Positions 8,837 through 16,546 of a stretch of 64,000 nt of DNA are shown here, in pieces. Each line of letters starts with the position of its first letter. Positions within the stretch are counted from its first letter, which is position 1. The notes under the pieces are model-generated. The model ran no database searches. It had not been told where the DNA came from and saw only the letters and a list, made by a program, of their open reading frames with translations. Position numbers and translations under genes: made by a program. The DNA is from Nitrospira sp. (lineage in GTDB: Bacteria; Nitrospirota; Nitrospiria; Nitrospirales; Nitrospiraceae): the NCBI GenBank assembly GCA_009594995.1, contig VOPR01000025.1:1-64000 (forward strand), written 5' to 3'.

Positions 8837-9403
8837 ATGAGCAAACCAATCCCGCTTGAATGTCCCCGCTGTCTCTTGGCGAACCCCGATGCCGCGCAGT
8901 ACTGCGAATGCGGCTACGACTTCACCCCGCACTTCGAAGGCTTCCCGATCAAGTCCACTGCCGGCGCCGCGCCGCGCAAGCGTCTGTTCTCGGAAGAGAT
9001 GGGCCGGGGCAGTTTTGTGCTCGGCATCCTGCTGATCTGGCTGGCGCTCTCGGTCGGCGAGCTCTATCGCATCCGGATCGAACTTCCGCGCCGCCCGAAA
9101 ATGGAATTGGGGCTCAGCAGCCTGATGGTCGGCATGACCGATCTCGCCGCTGCCCTCGTCGTGGGAGCGATCGGCTGGGCCTGTGTGTGGATTCTGCTGG
9201 CGGCGCAGAGCAAACGTGACGGCAGTCTCTGCCCGAAACGCACCACCTTCGTCGTAACGCTGATCGCCGCGGGCGTGCTCTTCGTAACCCGCACCATCGA
9301 CCCGAGCGTGCTGGTGCAGCACGTCATGCAGGTACTCTTCGTCCTCGCCATCGCCATTGCGTCGTATTACGCCGGATGCCGGAACTGGCTCGGAAAATGG
9401 TAA
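8837..9403 (+). CDS. Zinc-ribbon membrane protein, 188 aa
   Basis: The N-terminal 30 residues form a zinc-ribbon, 'CPRCLLANPDAAQYCECG' (CxxC...CxC), followed by a basic linker and four hydrophobic helices (about residues 57-75, 95-120, 133-150 and 160-177). This resembles other short bacterial proteins with an N-terminal double-Cys knuckle on a membrane domain, whose functions are mostly unknown. No strong ribosome-binding site is visible at the ATG at 8837. The gene is divergent from the DUF423 gene. Confidence 0.78.
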   Translation: MSKPIPLECPRCLLANPDAAQYCECGYDFTPHFEGFPIKSTAGAAPRKRLFSEEMGRGSFVLGILLIWLALSVGELYRIRIELPRRPKMELGLSSLMVGMTDLAAALVVGAIGWACVWILLAAQSKRDGSLCPKRTTFVVTLIAAGVLFVTRTIDPSVLVQHVMQVLFVLAIAIASYYAGCRNWLGKW

Positions 9404-9514
9404 CCGAGCCGGCAGTCACGCAGGCATCGAATCACTGACACATGCTAGGGAGAGTTAGGGAAGAACCACCGGGCGGGTGAGAACAAGTCGTGTTTATGGT
9501 TAGATGCGACAGCG

Positions 9515-10006
9515 CTACTTTCTGCAGAAGTAGAGGTAGAAGTCGGCGAATTCCTCGGCTGGAATCCCCAAATGTACCGGCTTCTTCGTATTGCCGCACA
9601 ATAGAGTCCACTCTATCGCAAGCTTCGCAAGTTGCTCTTCGTTCACCCCGTGCGTGCCCCACAAATTAACGGAGGCAGAGCTCAGCACGACCGTAAGCGT
9701 ACGTGTGGAAGGCCCGTAACTGAATTTGAATTCATGCCCCCCGCGAAACAAGGGAATGACGCCTTCTCGCGAACGAAAACCTCGATGGCCGCATTTCGCG
9801 CACACCAACGAGTCCAACCCGGTCCGCAAGTCGTAGTCAGCGAGGTTGACCTTGAGCAAGCCGACACATTTGTGGATCGGACAAGGGAGCGTGTTGGGAT
9901 CTCCCAAAGGCACCTGTTCTGGAGACAGAGCTGGTCTGCCAGAATCGCCCGCTGCTCCTGAACACTCATCTTGCTGCACGGTGACCTCTGCGGTGCGTTG
10001 TACCAT
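9515..10006 (-). CDS. Hypothetical protein with four-Cys zinc-binding motif, 163 aa
   Basis: I do not recognise the family. There is no signal peptide or membrane segment. Cysteine pairs 'CPIHKC' (about residues 42-47) and 'CAKC' (about 69-72) probably bind one zinc ion. The remainder alternates hydrophobic residues as in a beta domain, and the C-terminal 'EEFADFYLYFCRK' is hydrophobic. The ATG at 10006 is used, but no good ribosome-binding site is seen, so the start is uncertain. An inverted repeat at 10043-10062 lies just upstream and could be an operator. Confidence 0.65.
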   Translation of the reverse strand: MVQRTAEVTVQQDECSGAAGDSGRPALSPEQVPLGDPNTLPCPIHKCVGLLKVNLADYDLRTGLDSLVCAKCGHRGFRSREGVIPLFRGGHEFKFSYGPSTRTLTVVLSSASVNLWGTHGVNEEQLAKLAIEWTLLCGNTKKPVHLGIPAEEFADFYLYFCRK

Positions 10007-10366
10007 CCTTCAATCTCCCGCCGAAGCACGTCAAACGTACGGTGCCATGGTTAACTATGGCAAGTATATCAGACGCCCAAACAGGCCCTGGATGCGTGTG
10101 CCGACCAGGTAGTACCATCTGGATTCAGAAGGGGAAACCAGGAAGGAAACAGTACGAGACGTTCACGTCGGGATGCATCCACTCCCGACCAAATCTGCGA
10201 ACACATGAGCCGAGTCCCTTGCAAGCCTCTGGTTTTCAGTCTTTTTTTCTCTTAATATCAGCCATCCCGTGCGGGACTGTGACAGAAGAGACGAGAAACA
10301 ACAACCGCTGTTTCACCTGCCGCCAGTAACGGCCGACAGGGACGGATTCTGAAAGGACGATCGACC
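10007..10366. other. Intergenic region between divergent genes; two inverted repeats
   Basis: No convincing gene is seen in these 360 bases. TGCCAT (10043-10048) is repeated inverted as ATGGCA (10057-10062) around a TTAA centre, which would suit an operator. GTCGGGA (10168-10174) and TCCCGAC (10184-10190) could form a 7-bp hairpin with no T-run. A T-rich patch lies near 10236-10250. The GAAAGGA that serves the next gene is at its right edge. Confidence 0.4.
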
Positions 10367-10711
10367 GTGACAGACGACTACGCGCGCCGGAAGGTACAAG
10401 TCATCAAGGAGTTTCTGGAGGCCGAATTCAAGGCCCCCTACGTCGTGGAGACCGTGTTACCGAGGAGAGATCCGCTTGCCGATACGAGATACAAAATCAT
10501 GCTCAACAACGTCGTCGAACGCACCCTCCTGGTCTGCCCCGCCGTCGTGATGGACAGCTTTCCCACACCCGACTTGCTCAAACAGGTGCTCGTGTCACGG
10601 AACATCATTGATAAGGTCAAGGCATCGACCGACTCCCGGATCTGCCATGACGACCTGGGCACCGACGACCAAAACTACCAGAAGCCCATCCGATCAGTGC
10701 GCGGGCTGTAG
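10367..10711 (+). CDS. Hypothetical protein, 114 aa
   Basis: This is a soluble, charged protein with no signal peptide. It begins with a helical 'RRKVQVIKEFLEAEF', has a strand-rich middle ('TRYKIMLNNVVERTLLVCPA') and another helix ('PDLLKQVLVSRNIIDKV'). The alternation suggests a small alpha/beta domain. Translation would start at a GTG (10367) preceded by GAAAGGA at about 10 bases. I do not recognise the family. Codon use looks like the surrounding genes. Confidence 0.7.
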   Translation: MTDDYARRKVQVIKEFLEAEFKAPYVVETVLPRRDPLADTRYKIMLNNVVERTLLVCPAVVMDSFPTPDLLKQVLVSRNIIDKVKASTDSRICHDDLGTDDQNYQKPIRSVRGL

Positions 10712-10985
10712 CGCACCAGCCTTTCACTTCTGCTCAATGACGGGCTCGTCCCGCGTCTTTGCCGTTTGTGACGATTGACTGTCGTCTCGCTTCAGCACAG
10801 ATAGACGCTGATCAAGCCCTGTCGTTCGTGTCACCCTCATGTTCAAATCAATCGGTCCACTGATGACTCAGTGATCCGCGAGAGAAGATGATTAACGATC
10901 GGAGCACACTTGCAATGAGTGCGCTCCAGAGGAGAATCCCGCTAACATCGAGCGGAGGTGGGCCGCATGCAGGTGGAAAGTTTTC
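10712..10985. other. Intergenic region with small palindromes, no gene seen
   Basis: CACTGA (10858-10863) and TCAGTG (10868-10873) form a 6-bp inverted repeat. GGAGCaCACT (10901-10910) pairs with AGTGcGCTCC (10918-10927) with one mismatch around a 7-base loop. Neither is followed by a T-run. They lie just downstream of the tRNA on its strand and may help end its transcript. Confidence 0.35.
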
Positions 10986-11072
10986 TGGTGCGGGAGACGG
11001 GACTTGAACCCGTACGCCCTTGCGGACACAGGATTTTAAGTCCTGGGTGTCTGCCGATTCCACCACTCCCGC
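10986..11072 (-). tRNA. tRNA-Leu (anticodon TAA)
   Basis: The minus strand folds as a class II tRNA of 87 bases. The acceptor stem is GCGGGAG paired with CTCCCGC, followed by discriminator A and an encoded CCA (10986-10988). The anticodon arm is CAGGA-CTTAAAA-TCCTG, giving anticodon TAA, which reads TTA. A long variable arm (TGTCCGCAAGGGCG region) and a T-arm with GTTCAAGTC are present, as expected for leucine tRNAs. Confidence 0.95.
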
Positions 11073-11152
11073 AACACAAAACCGTCGCGGCGAAATCTAA
11101 CACCCAGGTTCCGGAGGGTCAAGCTGCCGGCACTAACATCTTTACATGTGCA

Positions 11153-11182
11153 AACGGCCTGTCCCTCACGAGACAGGCCGTT
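11153..11182. terminator. Perfect 11-bp hairpin downstream of the YtxH gene
   Basis: AACGGCCTGTC (11153-11163) pairs perfectly with GACAGGCCGTT (11172-11182) across an 8-base loop. It lies downstream of the YtxH gene on the minus strand and just upstream of the tRNA. No long T-run follows on either strand, so it may be a weak or factor-assisted terminator, or a processing hairpin. Confidence 0.45.
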
Positions 11183-11304
11183 GCAGGACCTTCATTTCGG
11201 AATCGCACGCTGTCCAGCAAGGCCTCAGCCAGCGGAGAGGCGACGCGTACGCTTGACGTACGTGGGGCCTCTTCGGGCCGCCGCTGCCTTTATCAACGGC
11301 CTGC
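11183..11304. repeat. Degenerate copy of the intergenic inverted-repeat element
   Basis: The core at 11214-11286 begins CAGCAAGGCC and contains GAGAGGCGA, two CGTAC units and GGCCTCT in the same order as the intact element between trpB and trpA (50641-50722). The right end reads CCTGC (11300-11304), like the intact copy, and abuts the stop codon of the YtxH gene so that its last C is part of the complement of TAG. The left arm is too degenerate to align with confidence; a GCAGGA at 11183 may be its remnant. Confidence 0.6.
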
Positions 11305-11555
11305 TACGCGGCTTCTTTATGGTCGTCCCTCTTCACCAGGGCCTTACTGCGTTCCACCATGGTCGACACGCCGGTCTTCACCGAGCGGCTGAACCGAGTC
11401 GCCTGAAGCTGGGCTTTCTTGGCGTACCGGGCGACATCCCGCCGCGTTTCCGCCCCGGACTTCGGCGCCAACAGAATCCCCAACGCCGCGCCCACCACCG
11501 CCCCGCCACCGATGATCGCTGCAATCTTGGCTGCTTCACGCCCCTTGGTAGACAT
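11304..11555 (-). CDS. YtxH domain protein, 83 aa
   Basis: This is a small protein with an N-terminal glycine-rich hydrophobic helix ('IGGGAVVGAALGILLAPKSG', residues 15-34) followed by a basic amphipathic helix, the pattern of YtxH/GvpP-like proteins. These are often stress-induced and membrane-associated, but their mechanism is not established. AGGGAGGAAG precedes the ATG at good spacing. Upstream, GAGTAGCTACTC (11607-11618) is a perfect 12-bp palindrome that could be a regulatory site. The stop codon TAG abuts the degenerate repeat element described separately. Confidence 0.88.
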   Translation of the reverse strand: MSTKGREAAKIAAIIGGGAVVGAALGILLAPKSGAETRRDVARYAKKAQLQATRFSRSVKTGVSTMVERSKALVKRDDHKEAA

Positions 11556-11882
11556 CGTGACTTCCTCCCTTTAGTACAACAAGGTTTACGGTTCACTGAC
11601 TCCGGCGAGTAGCTACTCATCCATACAGCATCAACCGTGCCACAGCCCCCTCGCGCGGATTCGCGGCCTATTTGCAGGATTCACGAAAAGGAGGTTAGTG
11701 CCGTCTCATAAAGGGTGCTGTTTTGTGGACAATGGCAGGAGACAACCGTTTCAGAAAAGCGACAGGTCTGCGTAGGGAAAACTCATCAAGGCCTCGCGAG
11801 CCTTGTCTGGCGCGGCCTCGCAGCTTGCCTTGCAATGTAGACCCCGCTCACATAAGATCGCGAAACTATGTGGAGTCCTTCT
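11556..11882. other. Divergent intergenic region upstream of the YtxH gene and lgt
   Basis: No gene is supported here. A palindrome at 11607-11618 is nearer the YtxH gene. A possible lgt promoter is TTGCAA (11830-11835), a 17-base spacer, then TAAGAT (11853-11858), each box matching 4 of 6 consensus bases. A short inverted repeat, CAAGGC/GCCTTG, lies near 11790-11808. Confidence 0.4.
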
Positions 11883-12716
11883 ATGTTGCCCTGGTTGCAC
11901 GCCATCCCCTATCCCGATATTGATCCGGTATTTCTCCGACTGGGCCCTCTGCAGTTCCGCTGGTATGGGCTGATGTATCTCATCGGACTCACCCTGGCCT
12001 ACTTCATCATCGAGGCACGGGCCAGGGCACAGAAGCTGCCCCTGAACAAGGATCAGGTCTATGACATGATCGTCTATGCGGCGGTCGGCGTTTTTGCCGG
12101 CGGCCGGTTGGGCTACGTGCTCTTCTACAACCTGTCCTATTACCTTGAGAATCCCCTCAAGATCTTCGCGGTATGGGAAGGCGGCATGTCGTTCCATGGC
12201 GGGCTCATCGGAACCATCGTGGCGTTGATCCTGTTCGCGAAACGGCAAGGCATGACCGTTCTCACCATTGCCGACCTGGCCGCCGGTGTGACCCCAGTGG
12301 GCCTTGGACTGGGGCGAATTGGCAATTTCATCAACGGCGAACTTTACGGCCGCCCCACCGATGTGGACTGGTGCATGGCGTTCCCGGCCGGCGGCATGGT
12401 CTGCCGCCATCCTTCGCAACTGTATGAAGCGTTTTTGGAAGGACTGCTGCTGTTTACGGTACTCTGGCTGATTACCCGCCGTCTGCCGCCGTCCGGCACC
12501 GTCTTCGGGGCTTTCTTGATGGGCTACGGGCTCTGCCGGATCGTGGTGGAGTTCTTTCGCGAGCCGGATGCGCAGATCGGATTCATTGTCGGCACGATTT
12601 CGATGGGCCAGATGCTCAGCATTCCCATGATCGTCGCGGGGGCAGTCATCCTCGCCATCGCCTCCCAGCGAAAGCGTCCGCTCCGGTCAGATTCAAGTTC
12701 GGCCGCCTCCCTCTAA
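11883..12716 (+). CDS. lgt: Prolipoprotein diacylglyceryl transferase Lgt
   Basis: Lgt is the inner-membrane enzyme that transfers diacylglycerol from phosphatidylglycerol to the lipobox Cys of prolipoproteins, the first step of lipoprotein maturation. The signature 'GRIGNFINGELYGRPT' is intact, as is the conserved 'FHGGLIG' His region, and there are about seven membrane helices. The predicted length is 277 residues. The ATG at 11883 is preferred over 11868 because GGAG lies 7 bases upstream of it. The many predicted lipoproteins in this window are its likely substrates, and Lnt, the last enzyme of the pathway, is at 40.3 kb. Confidence 0.96.
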   Translation: MLPWLHAIPYPDIDPVFLRLGPLQFRWYGLMYLIGLTLAYFIIEARARAQKLPLNKDQVYDMIVYAAVGVFAGGRLGYVLFYNLSYYLENPLKIFAVWEGGMSFHGGLIGTIVALILFAKRQGMTVLTIADLAAGVTPVGLGLGRIGNFINGELYGRPTDVDWCMAFPAGGMVCRHPSQLYEAFLEGLLLFTVLWLITRRLPPSGTVFGAFLMGYGLCRIVVEFFREPDAQIGFIVGTISMGQMLSIPMIVAGAVILAIASQRKRPLRSDSSSAASL

Positions 12717-12739
12717 CCGAAGCCATTGCAGCAGATCGG

Positions 12740-13144
12740 CTACTTGGGATTGGGATCCATCCAGGATTTCTTATCCAGGGTGAGTTCACTCTCGTATTTT
12801 CTCAGCGGCGGGGCATCCCAGATGACCTTGTTTCCGGGGGCCAGGTTGGCCGCGGCGACATAGTGTTTCCGCGCTTCCGCCTTCTCGCCGAGTTTCTCCA
12901 GCGCCAAGGCTAGATTATAGTGCGCTTCCGCCAGCTGCTGATCGGCCCGGATTGTCGCCACATAGATCTCTCGCGCTCCGCCCCAATCCCCTTTCACGAG
13001 CAACTGATTGCCCTGCTCCAATTGCTGGCTCACCGCCGCGCTGGTTCCCGTCGGCGCGTGGAGCGGCCGGATCTCTGCCTTGCGCGGCCCCGCACACCCG
13101 ACGATGGTCACCATCGCCATCACCAACCACCCCAGACGTTTCAT
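12740..13144 (-). CDS. TPR-containing lipoprotein, 134 aa
   Basis: The signal peptide ends in the lipobox 'IVGC' (Cys-17). The mature part contains two TPR-like helix pairs ('LLVKGDWGGAREIYVATIRA' and 'AEAHYNLALALEKLGEKAEA'), so it is probably a protein-interaction module tethered to a membrane. A Pro/Asp-rich tail follows. It converges with lgt and sits just downstream of addA on the same strand, with 15 bases between addA's start of 3' end and its own ATG; a functional link to addA is unlikely. Partners are unknown. Confidence 0.82.
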   Translation of the reverse strand: MKRLGWLVMAMVTIVGCAGPRKAEIRPLHAPTGTSAAVSQQLEQGNQLLVKGDWGGAREIYVATIRADQQLAEAHYNLALALEKLGEKAEARKHYVAAANLAPGNKVIWDAPPLRKYESELTLDKKSWMDPNPK

Positions 13145-13159
13145 GCCGCCTCCTTTGAC

Positions 13160-16100
13160 TCAGCCCGGAACCGCCACCCCATGCCGTAGAAAAATGAACT
13201 CAAATCCCGCGACCGGTTCTCCCAACGACTGCGCGACCGCCGCCTGATATAACCGCGCCTGTTCCCGATATGTTTCTGCTCTGACCGCAACCTGATCGAG
13301 CGGGATCATATCCGTCTTGTAGTCAGCAATCCAGACCTGTCCGTCGAGACGATAGACCAGGTCGATGACGCCTTCAAGAATCTGCCTGCCTCCGTTCCAG
13401 GGCATGAGAAACGGTACCTCCCGTCCGATCACCGTCGCCTGCCGCAGGCGATCATAGGCAGGCGATCTCGCAAAAGTCCGCAGCAGTGCGTGAACCTCCT
13501 CGACGAAGGCCTGCCCTGCCGCCTCCTCCAGGTCGTGCAACGCAAGAGATGCGCGGGTAATCGCCACCACTTGCGGTTCGACTTCAGCGCCGAAATCCCA
13601 GTATTGCAGGAGTCGATGCACGATCGTCCCTACCGTTTTCCCTGAAGCCGGGCGCCGCACCTGTCCCGATTGTTGATCCGGCTGACGTTCCGTCTTCCGA
13701 AGAAAGTCCGTAGGCGAGACCAGAAGGGGCTCTGCCCGCTGTTCCTCCCACACGCGATCTCGCTCAGCCCAGCGATCGGAGAATGTTTGATCGATGACGC
13801 TGTCCTCCAGCACCTTCGGCTGTTCTCGAGGCCTGGCAGGTGGGCGGTCGTCACCCTTGAGGATGGTTTGCCGCAGGCCGATGCCGCCGATAGGAATATG
13901 CTCTTGGTCGCCCACGCCCAGTTCCGCTCCGGCCGCCTGCTCCAAAAGATCCAGCAAGGCGCCCCGTACCCGGCGCTTCGGCAAGGCTCCCGACAGCACC
14001 AGGCATTCGCGCGCGCGGGTCATTCCGACATAAAACAACCGTCGTCGTTCAGCCTGTTCTCTCGTGCGCGCCTTCTCGGCCACCAGCACCGCACCCACTG
14101 TGCAACGGTCCCCGAAGTCGAGTCCCTGCACACCGGTCGACCAGTCATGCCAGATGAGAGGTTTCGCAGGACCACGCCCGGCCCCGTCTCCATGGTGCAA
14201 CCCGGCCAGGATCACCAACGGGAACTCCAACCCTTTGGCCTTATGAATGGTCAACACCCGCACGGCATCAAGCGTGTCCTCCGACAACGCGCTCTCTGCC
14301 TCGTCCGGTTGCTCGGCGAGTCGCTCCAGCATCAGCTCGACGAACCCGTTCAGCGTAAGGTTCGGTCGGTCGGCCAGGTCTGCCGCCATCTGCCGCACCT
14401 TCAGCAGATTCGCCACCGCCTGTTCCCCATGGAGAGAAGCTGCGGCCAGTTCAAGTAGCGGGAGTTGATGAAACACCAGCTCAACGGCCTCAGGTAACGG
14501 ACAACGCGTTGCCTGCCCATGCAATTTGGCCAGTGCCGCATACAATCGTCGAAGTGGCTCGGCATGGGGACTGGACCATCCGATGAGCCGGCCGGCTTCG
14601 CGATAGTCCAGCGCCTGCAACTCCTGCAGACTCACCAGAGCGGAATCCGGCAGGCCGCCCAAGGACGACCGGAGGACTCCTACCAGGGCGATACGATCAT
14701 AGGGATTCTCGATGCACCGGAGAATGTTCACCAGATCGATGACTTCCTGCCGGCGATAGAAATGTTTCTCCCCGTCGATGATGTAACGAATGTCATGCCG
14801 CCTGAGTGCGTCCAGATACTGTTCGGCCTGCGTCAATTTCCGGAAGAGTAGCGCGACATGGCCGGGACGTAATCCGGTTTCAGGTCCCGTAGCGACGGCC
14901 CCTGTTTCAGTCGGACCCAGCAACCGGGAGAGCATGAGCGCAATGTGCTCCGCCTCCACCCGGGTCGCGGCGGCGGAATCCAAATCATCTTCTTCTTCGG
15001 ACGCGACCAGCCGGAGTTCCACGCCGGCATTCCGAAACTGACTGGATCGATTCGGTTGCACGGTCAGCGGCACGTTCGGAGGTTGAATTGCAGGTTGCGC
15101 CACCAGCAACGTATTAAACACGCCGTTGACCAGATCGAGCACCTGCGCATCGCTGCGAAAATTCGTCGCGAGCTCGCACCGCAACGCACCGCTGCGTTCC
15201 ATCCGTTCGACGACATGATCGAACGCTTCGATATCGGCGCGGCGAAACGCGTAAATGGACTGCTTCGGATCGCCGACGATGAACAACTTGCCCGACTCCA
15301 GTTCCGTCTCACGCCAGGACCCAGACTGTTCGCCGAGCCGTTCAGCCAAATACAACACGATTTCGTACTGCACCGGATCGGTATCCTGAAATTCATCGAC
15401 CAGTAAGGCACGATAGTCGCGCTTCAGCTGCTCACGAATAGCCGGATAGTTGCGAAGCAAGGTGCGGGCTTTGCCGACCAACCCGTCGAACGTAAGCCAG
15501 CCGGAGTCCAAGAACGATTTCCGGACCGTCTGAACAAACGGCGCCAGCACATCGAGCAACTGCCTGAGCAATTCATGATCGACTTTGAGCAGCCGCTTGG
15601 CGATTCGCTGCAATGATTCGGCCTCGATAAAGTCTTCTTCCGCCCAGCCGGTCGGCGCGGCGCCAAGGTCTTTGGCGAGCACCTCGTGAGATTCCGTCGG
15701 GAGCGCGCCGAGACCAGCCAACCCATCCTCTACCAGGAGGCCGAACAGTTCGCCGATTGCCGCCAACATCAACTCGATCTTGCGCCGCTTCGGTCGATCG
15801 TACCGATCCAAAAGATTGCTTGCCTGCACCTGCCTGGCCAGAAACCAACCATGCAGTCCTTCGTTGAGGCGGCTCTCGGCCATCTGCTTCCGCAGTCCAT
15901 CCAGGTCAATCAGGTCGCTGTGCAGGCTATACGCCAACTCACGCAGGTCTTCGAGACCGAATGCGGCAAGGAGTGTCCGCCAACGCTCGTGATCCGGTCC
16001 GGCCGGCCCGAGCTCGTGGTCCAGCCAGAGCTCCCACTCGTCGGTGAAGTGCTCTTCGAAGTGCGACCCGTCTTCATCGGTTTGGAACGTCGGGCTGACA

Positions 16101-16546
16101 CCGGCTTCGATCGGATACAGCCGCAGCAGATGGGCGGCAAAACTATGCAGTGTGCCGATCTGCGCCTTTTCGACATCACGAAGCGCGGCTTCGGCACGGG
16201 CTAGGATTTCGTCGGTCGTCCAACCGTACCGCGCACGCAGGTCCGCGATGGAAACCGTTCCGCTGCCGGCCGCAGGATTGTCGCGACTTTCGAGAGTCAC
16301 CAACGATCGCAGCCGCTCGCGCAACCGGAGTTTCATTTCCGTGGCCGCCTTATTGGTGAACGTCAACGCCACGATACGCGAGAGGTCCAACGGGTCCGAC
16401 CGGCGCATCAGAAGGTACAGGAGCCGATTGACGAGCAACGTGGTCTTGCCGGTTCCCGCTCCGGCGATCACGACGACGTTACGGTCGAATGTCGTCGCCG
16501 CGGCTTCCCGCGCCGCTTGATCCGGTACCTGCATCAGTTCAGTCAC
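13160..16546 (-). CDS. addA: AddA/RecB-like UvrD-family helicase-nuclease
   Basis: This is a superfamily 1A helicase with a C-terminal RecB-type nuclease, predicted to process double-strand ends for recombination with its AddB-like partner. Visible motifs are Walker A 'AGAGTGKTTLL' (residues 28-38), motif II 'VDEFQDTDPVQ', motif III 'IVGDPKQSIYAFRRAD', and motif V 'IHKAKGLEFPLVIL'. Near the C-terminus the PD-(D/E)xK core is 'LEGVIDLVY' plus 'WIADYKTD'. The open frame extends to 16708, but the GTG at 16546 overlaps the addB stop in the string GTGACTGA and matches the usual N-terminus, so that start is used (about 1128 residues). Translation is probably coupled to addB. Confidence 0.92.
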   Translation of the reverse strand: MTELMQVPDQAAREAAATTFDRNVVVIAGAGTGKTTLLVNRLLYLLMRRSDPLDLSRIVALTFTNKAATEMKLRLRERLRSLVTLESRDNPAAGSGTVSIADLRARYGWTTDEILARAEAALRDVEKAQIGTLHSFAAHLLRLYPIEAGVSPTFQTDEDGSHFEEHFTDEWELWLDHELGPAGPDHERWRTLLAAFGLEDLRELAYSLHSDLIDLDGLRKQMAESRLNEGLHGWFLARQVQASNLLDRYDRPKRRKIELMLAAIGELFGLLVEDGLAGLGALPTESHEVLAKDLGAAPTGWAEEDFIEAESLQRIAKRLLKVDHELLRQLLDVLAPFVQTVRKSFLDSGWLTFDGLVGKARTLLRNYPAIREQLKRDYRALLVDEFQDTDPVQYEIVLYLAERLGEQSGSWRETELESGKLFIVGDPKQSIYAFRRADIEAFDHVVERMERSGALRCELATNFRSDAQVLDLVNGVFNTLLVAQPAIQPPNVPLTVQPNRSSQFRNAGVELRLVASEEEDDLDSAAATRVEAEHIALMLSRLLGPTETGAVATGPETGLRPGHVALLFRKLTQAEQYLDALRRHDIRYIIDGEKHFYRRQEVIDLVNILRCIENPYDRIALVGVLRSSLGGLPDSALVSLQELQALDYREAGRLIGWSSPHAEPLRRLYAALAKLHGQATRCPLPEAVELVFHQLPLLELAAASLHGEQAVANLLKVRQMAADLADRPNLTLNGFVELMLERLAEQPDEAESALSEDTLDAVRVLTIHKAKGLEFPLVILAGLHHGDGAGRGPAKPLIWHDWSTGVQGLDFGDRCTVGAVLVAEKARTREQAERRRLFYVGMTRARECLVLSGALPKRRVRGALLDLLEQAAGAELGVGDQEHIPIGGIGLRQTILKGDDRPPARPREQPKVLEDSVIDQTFSDRWAERDRVWEEQRAEPLLVSPTDFLRKTERQPDQQSGQVRRPASGKTVGTIVHRLLQYWDFGAEVEPQVVAITRASLALHDLEEAAGQAFVEEVHALLRTFARSPAYDRLRQATVIGREVPFLMPWNGGRQILEGVIDLVYRLDGQVWIADYKTDMIPLDQVAVRAETYREQARLYQAAVAQSLGEPVAGFEFIFLRHGVAVPG

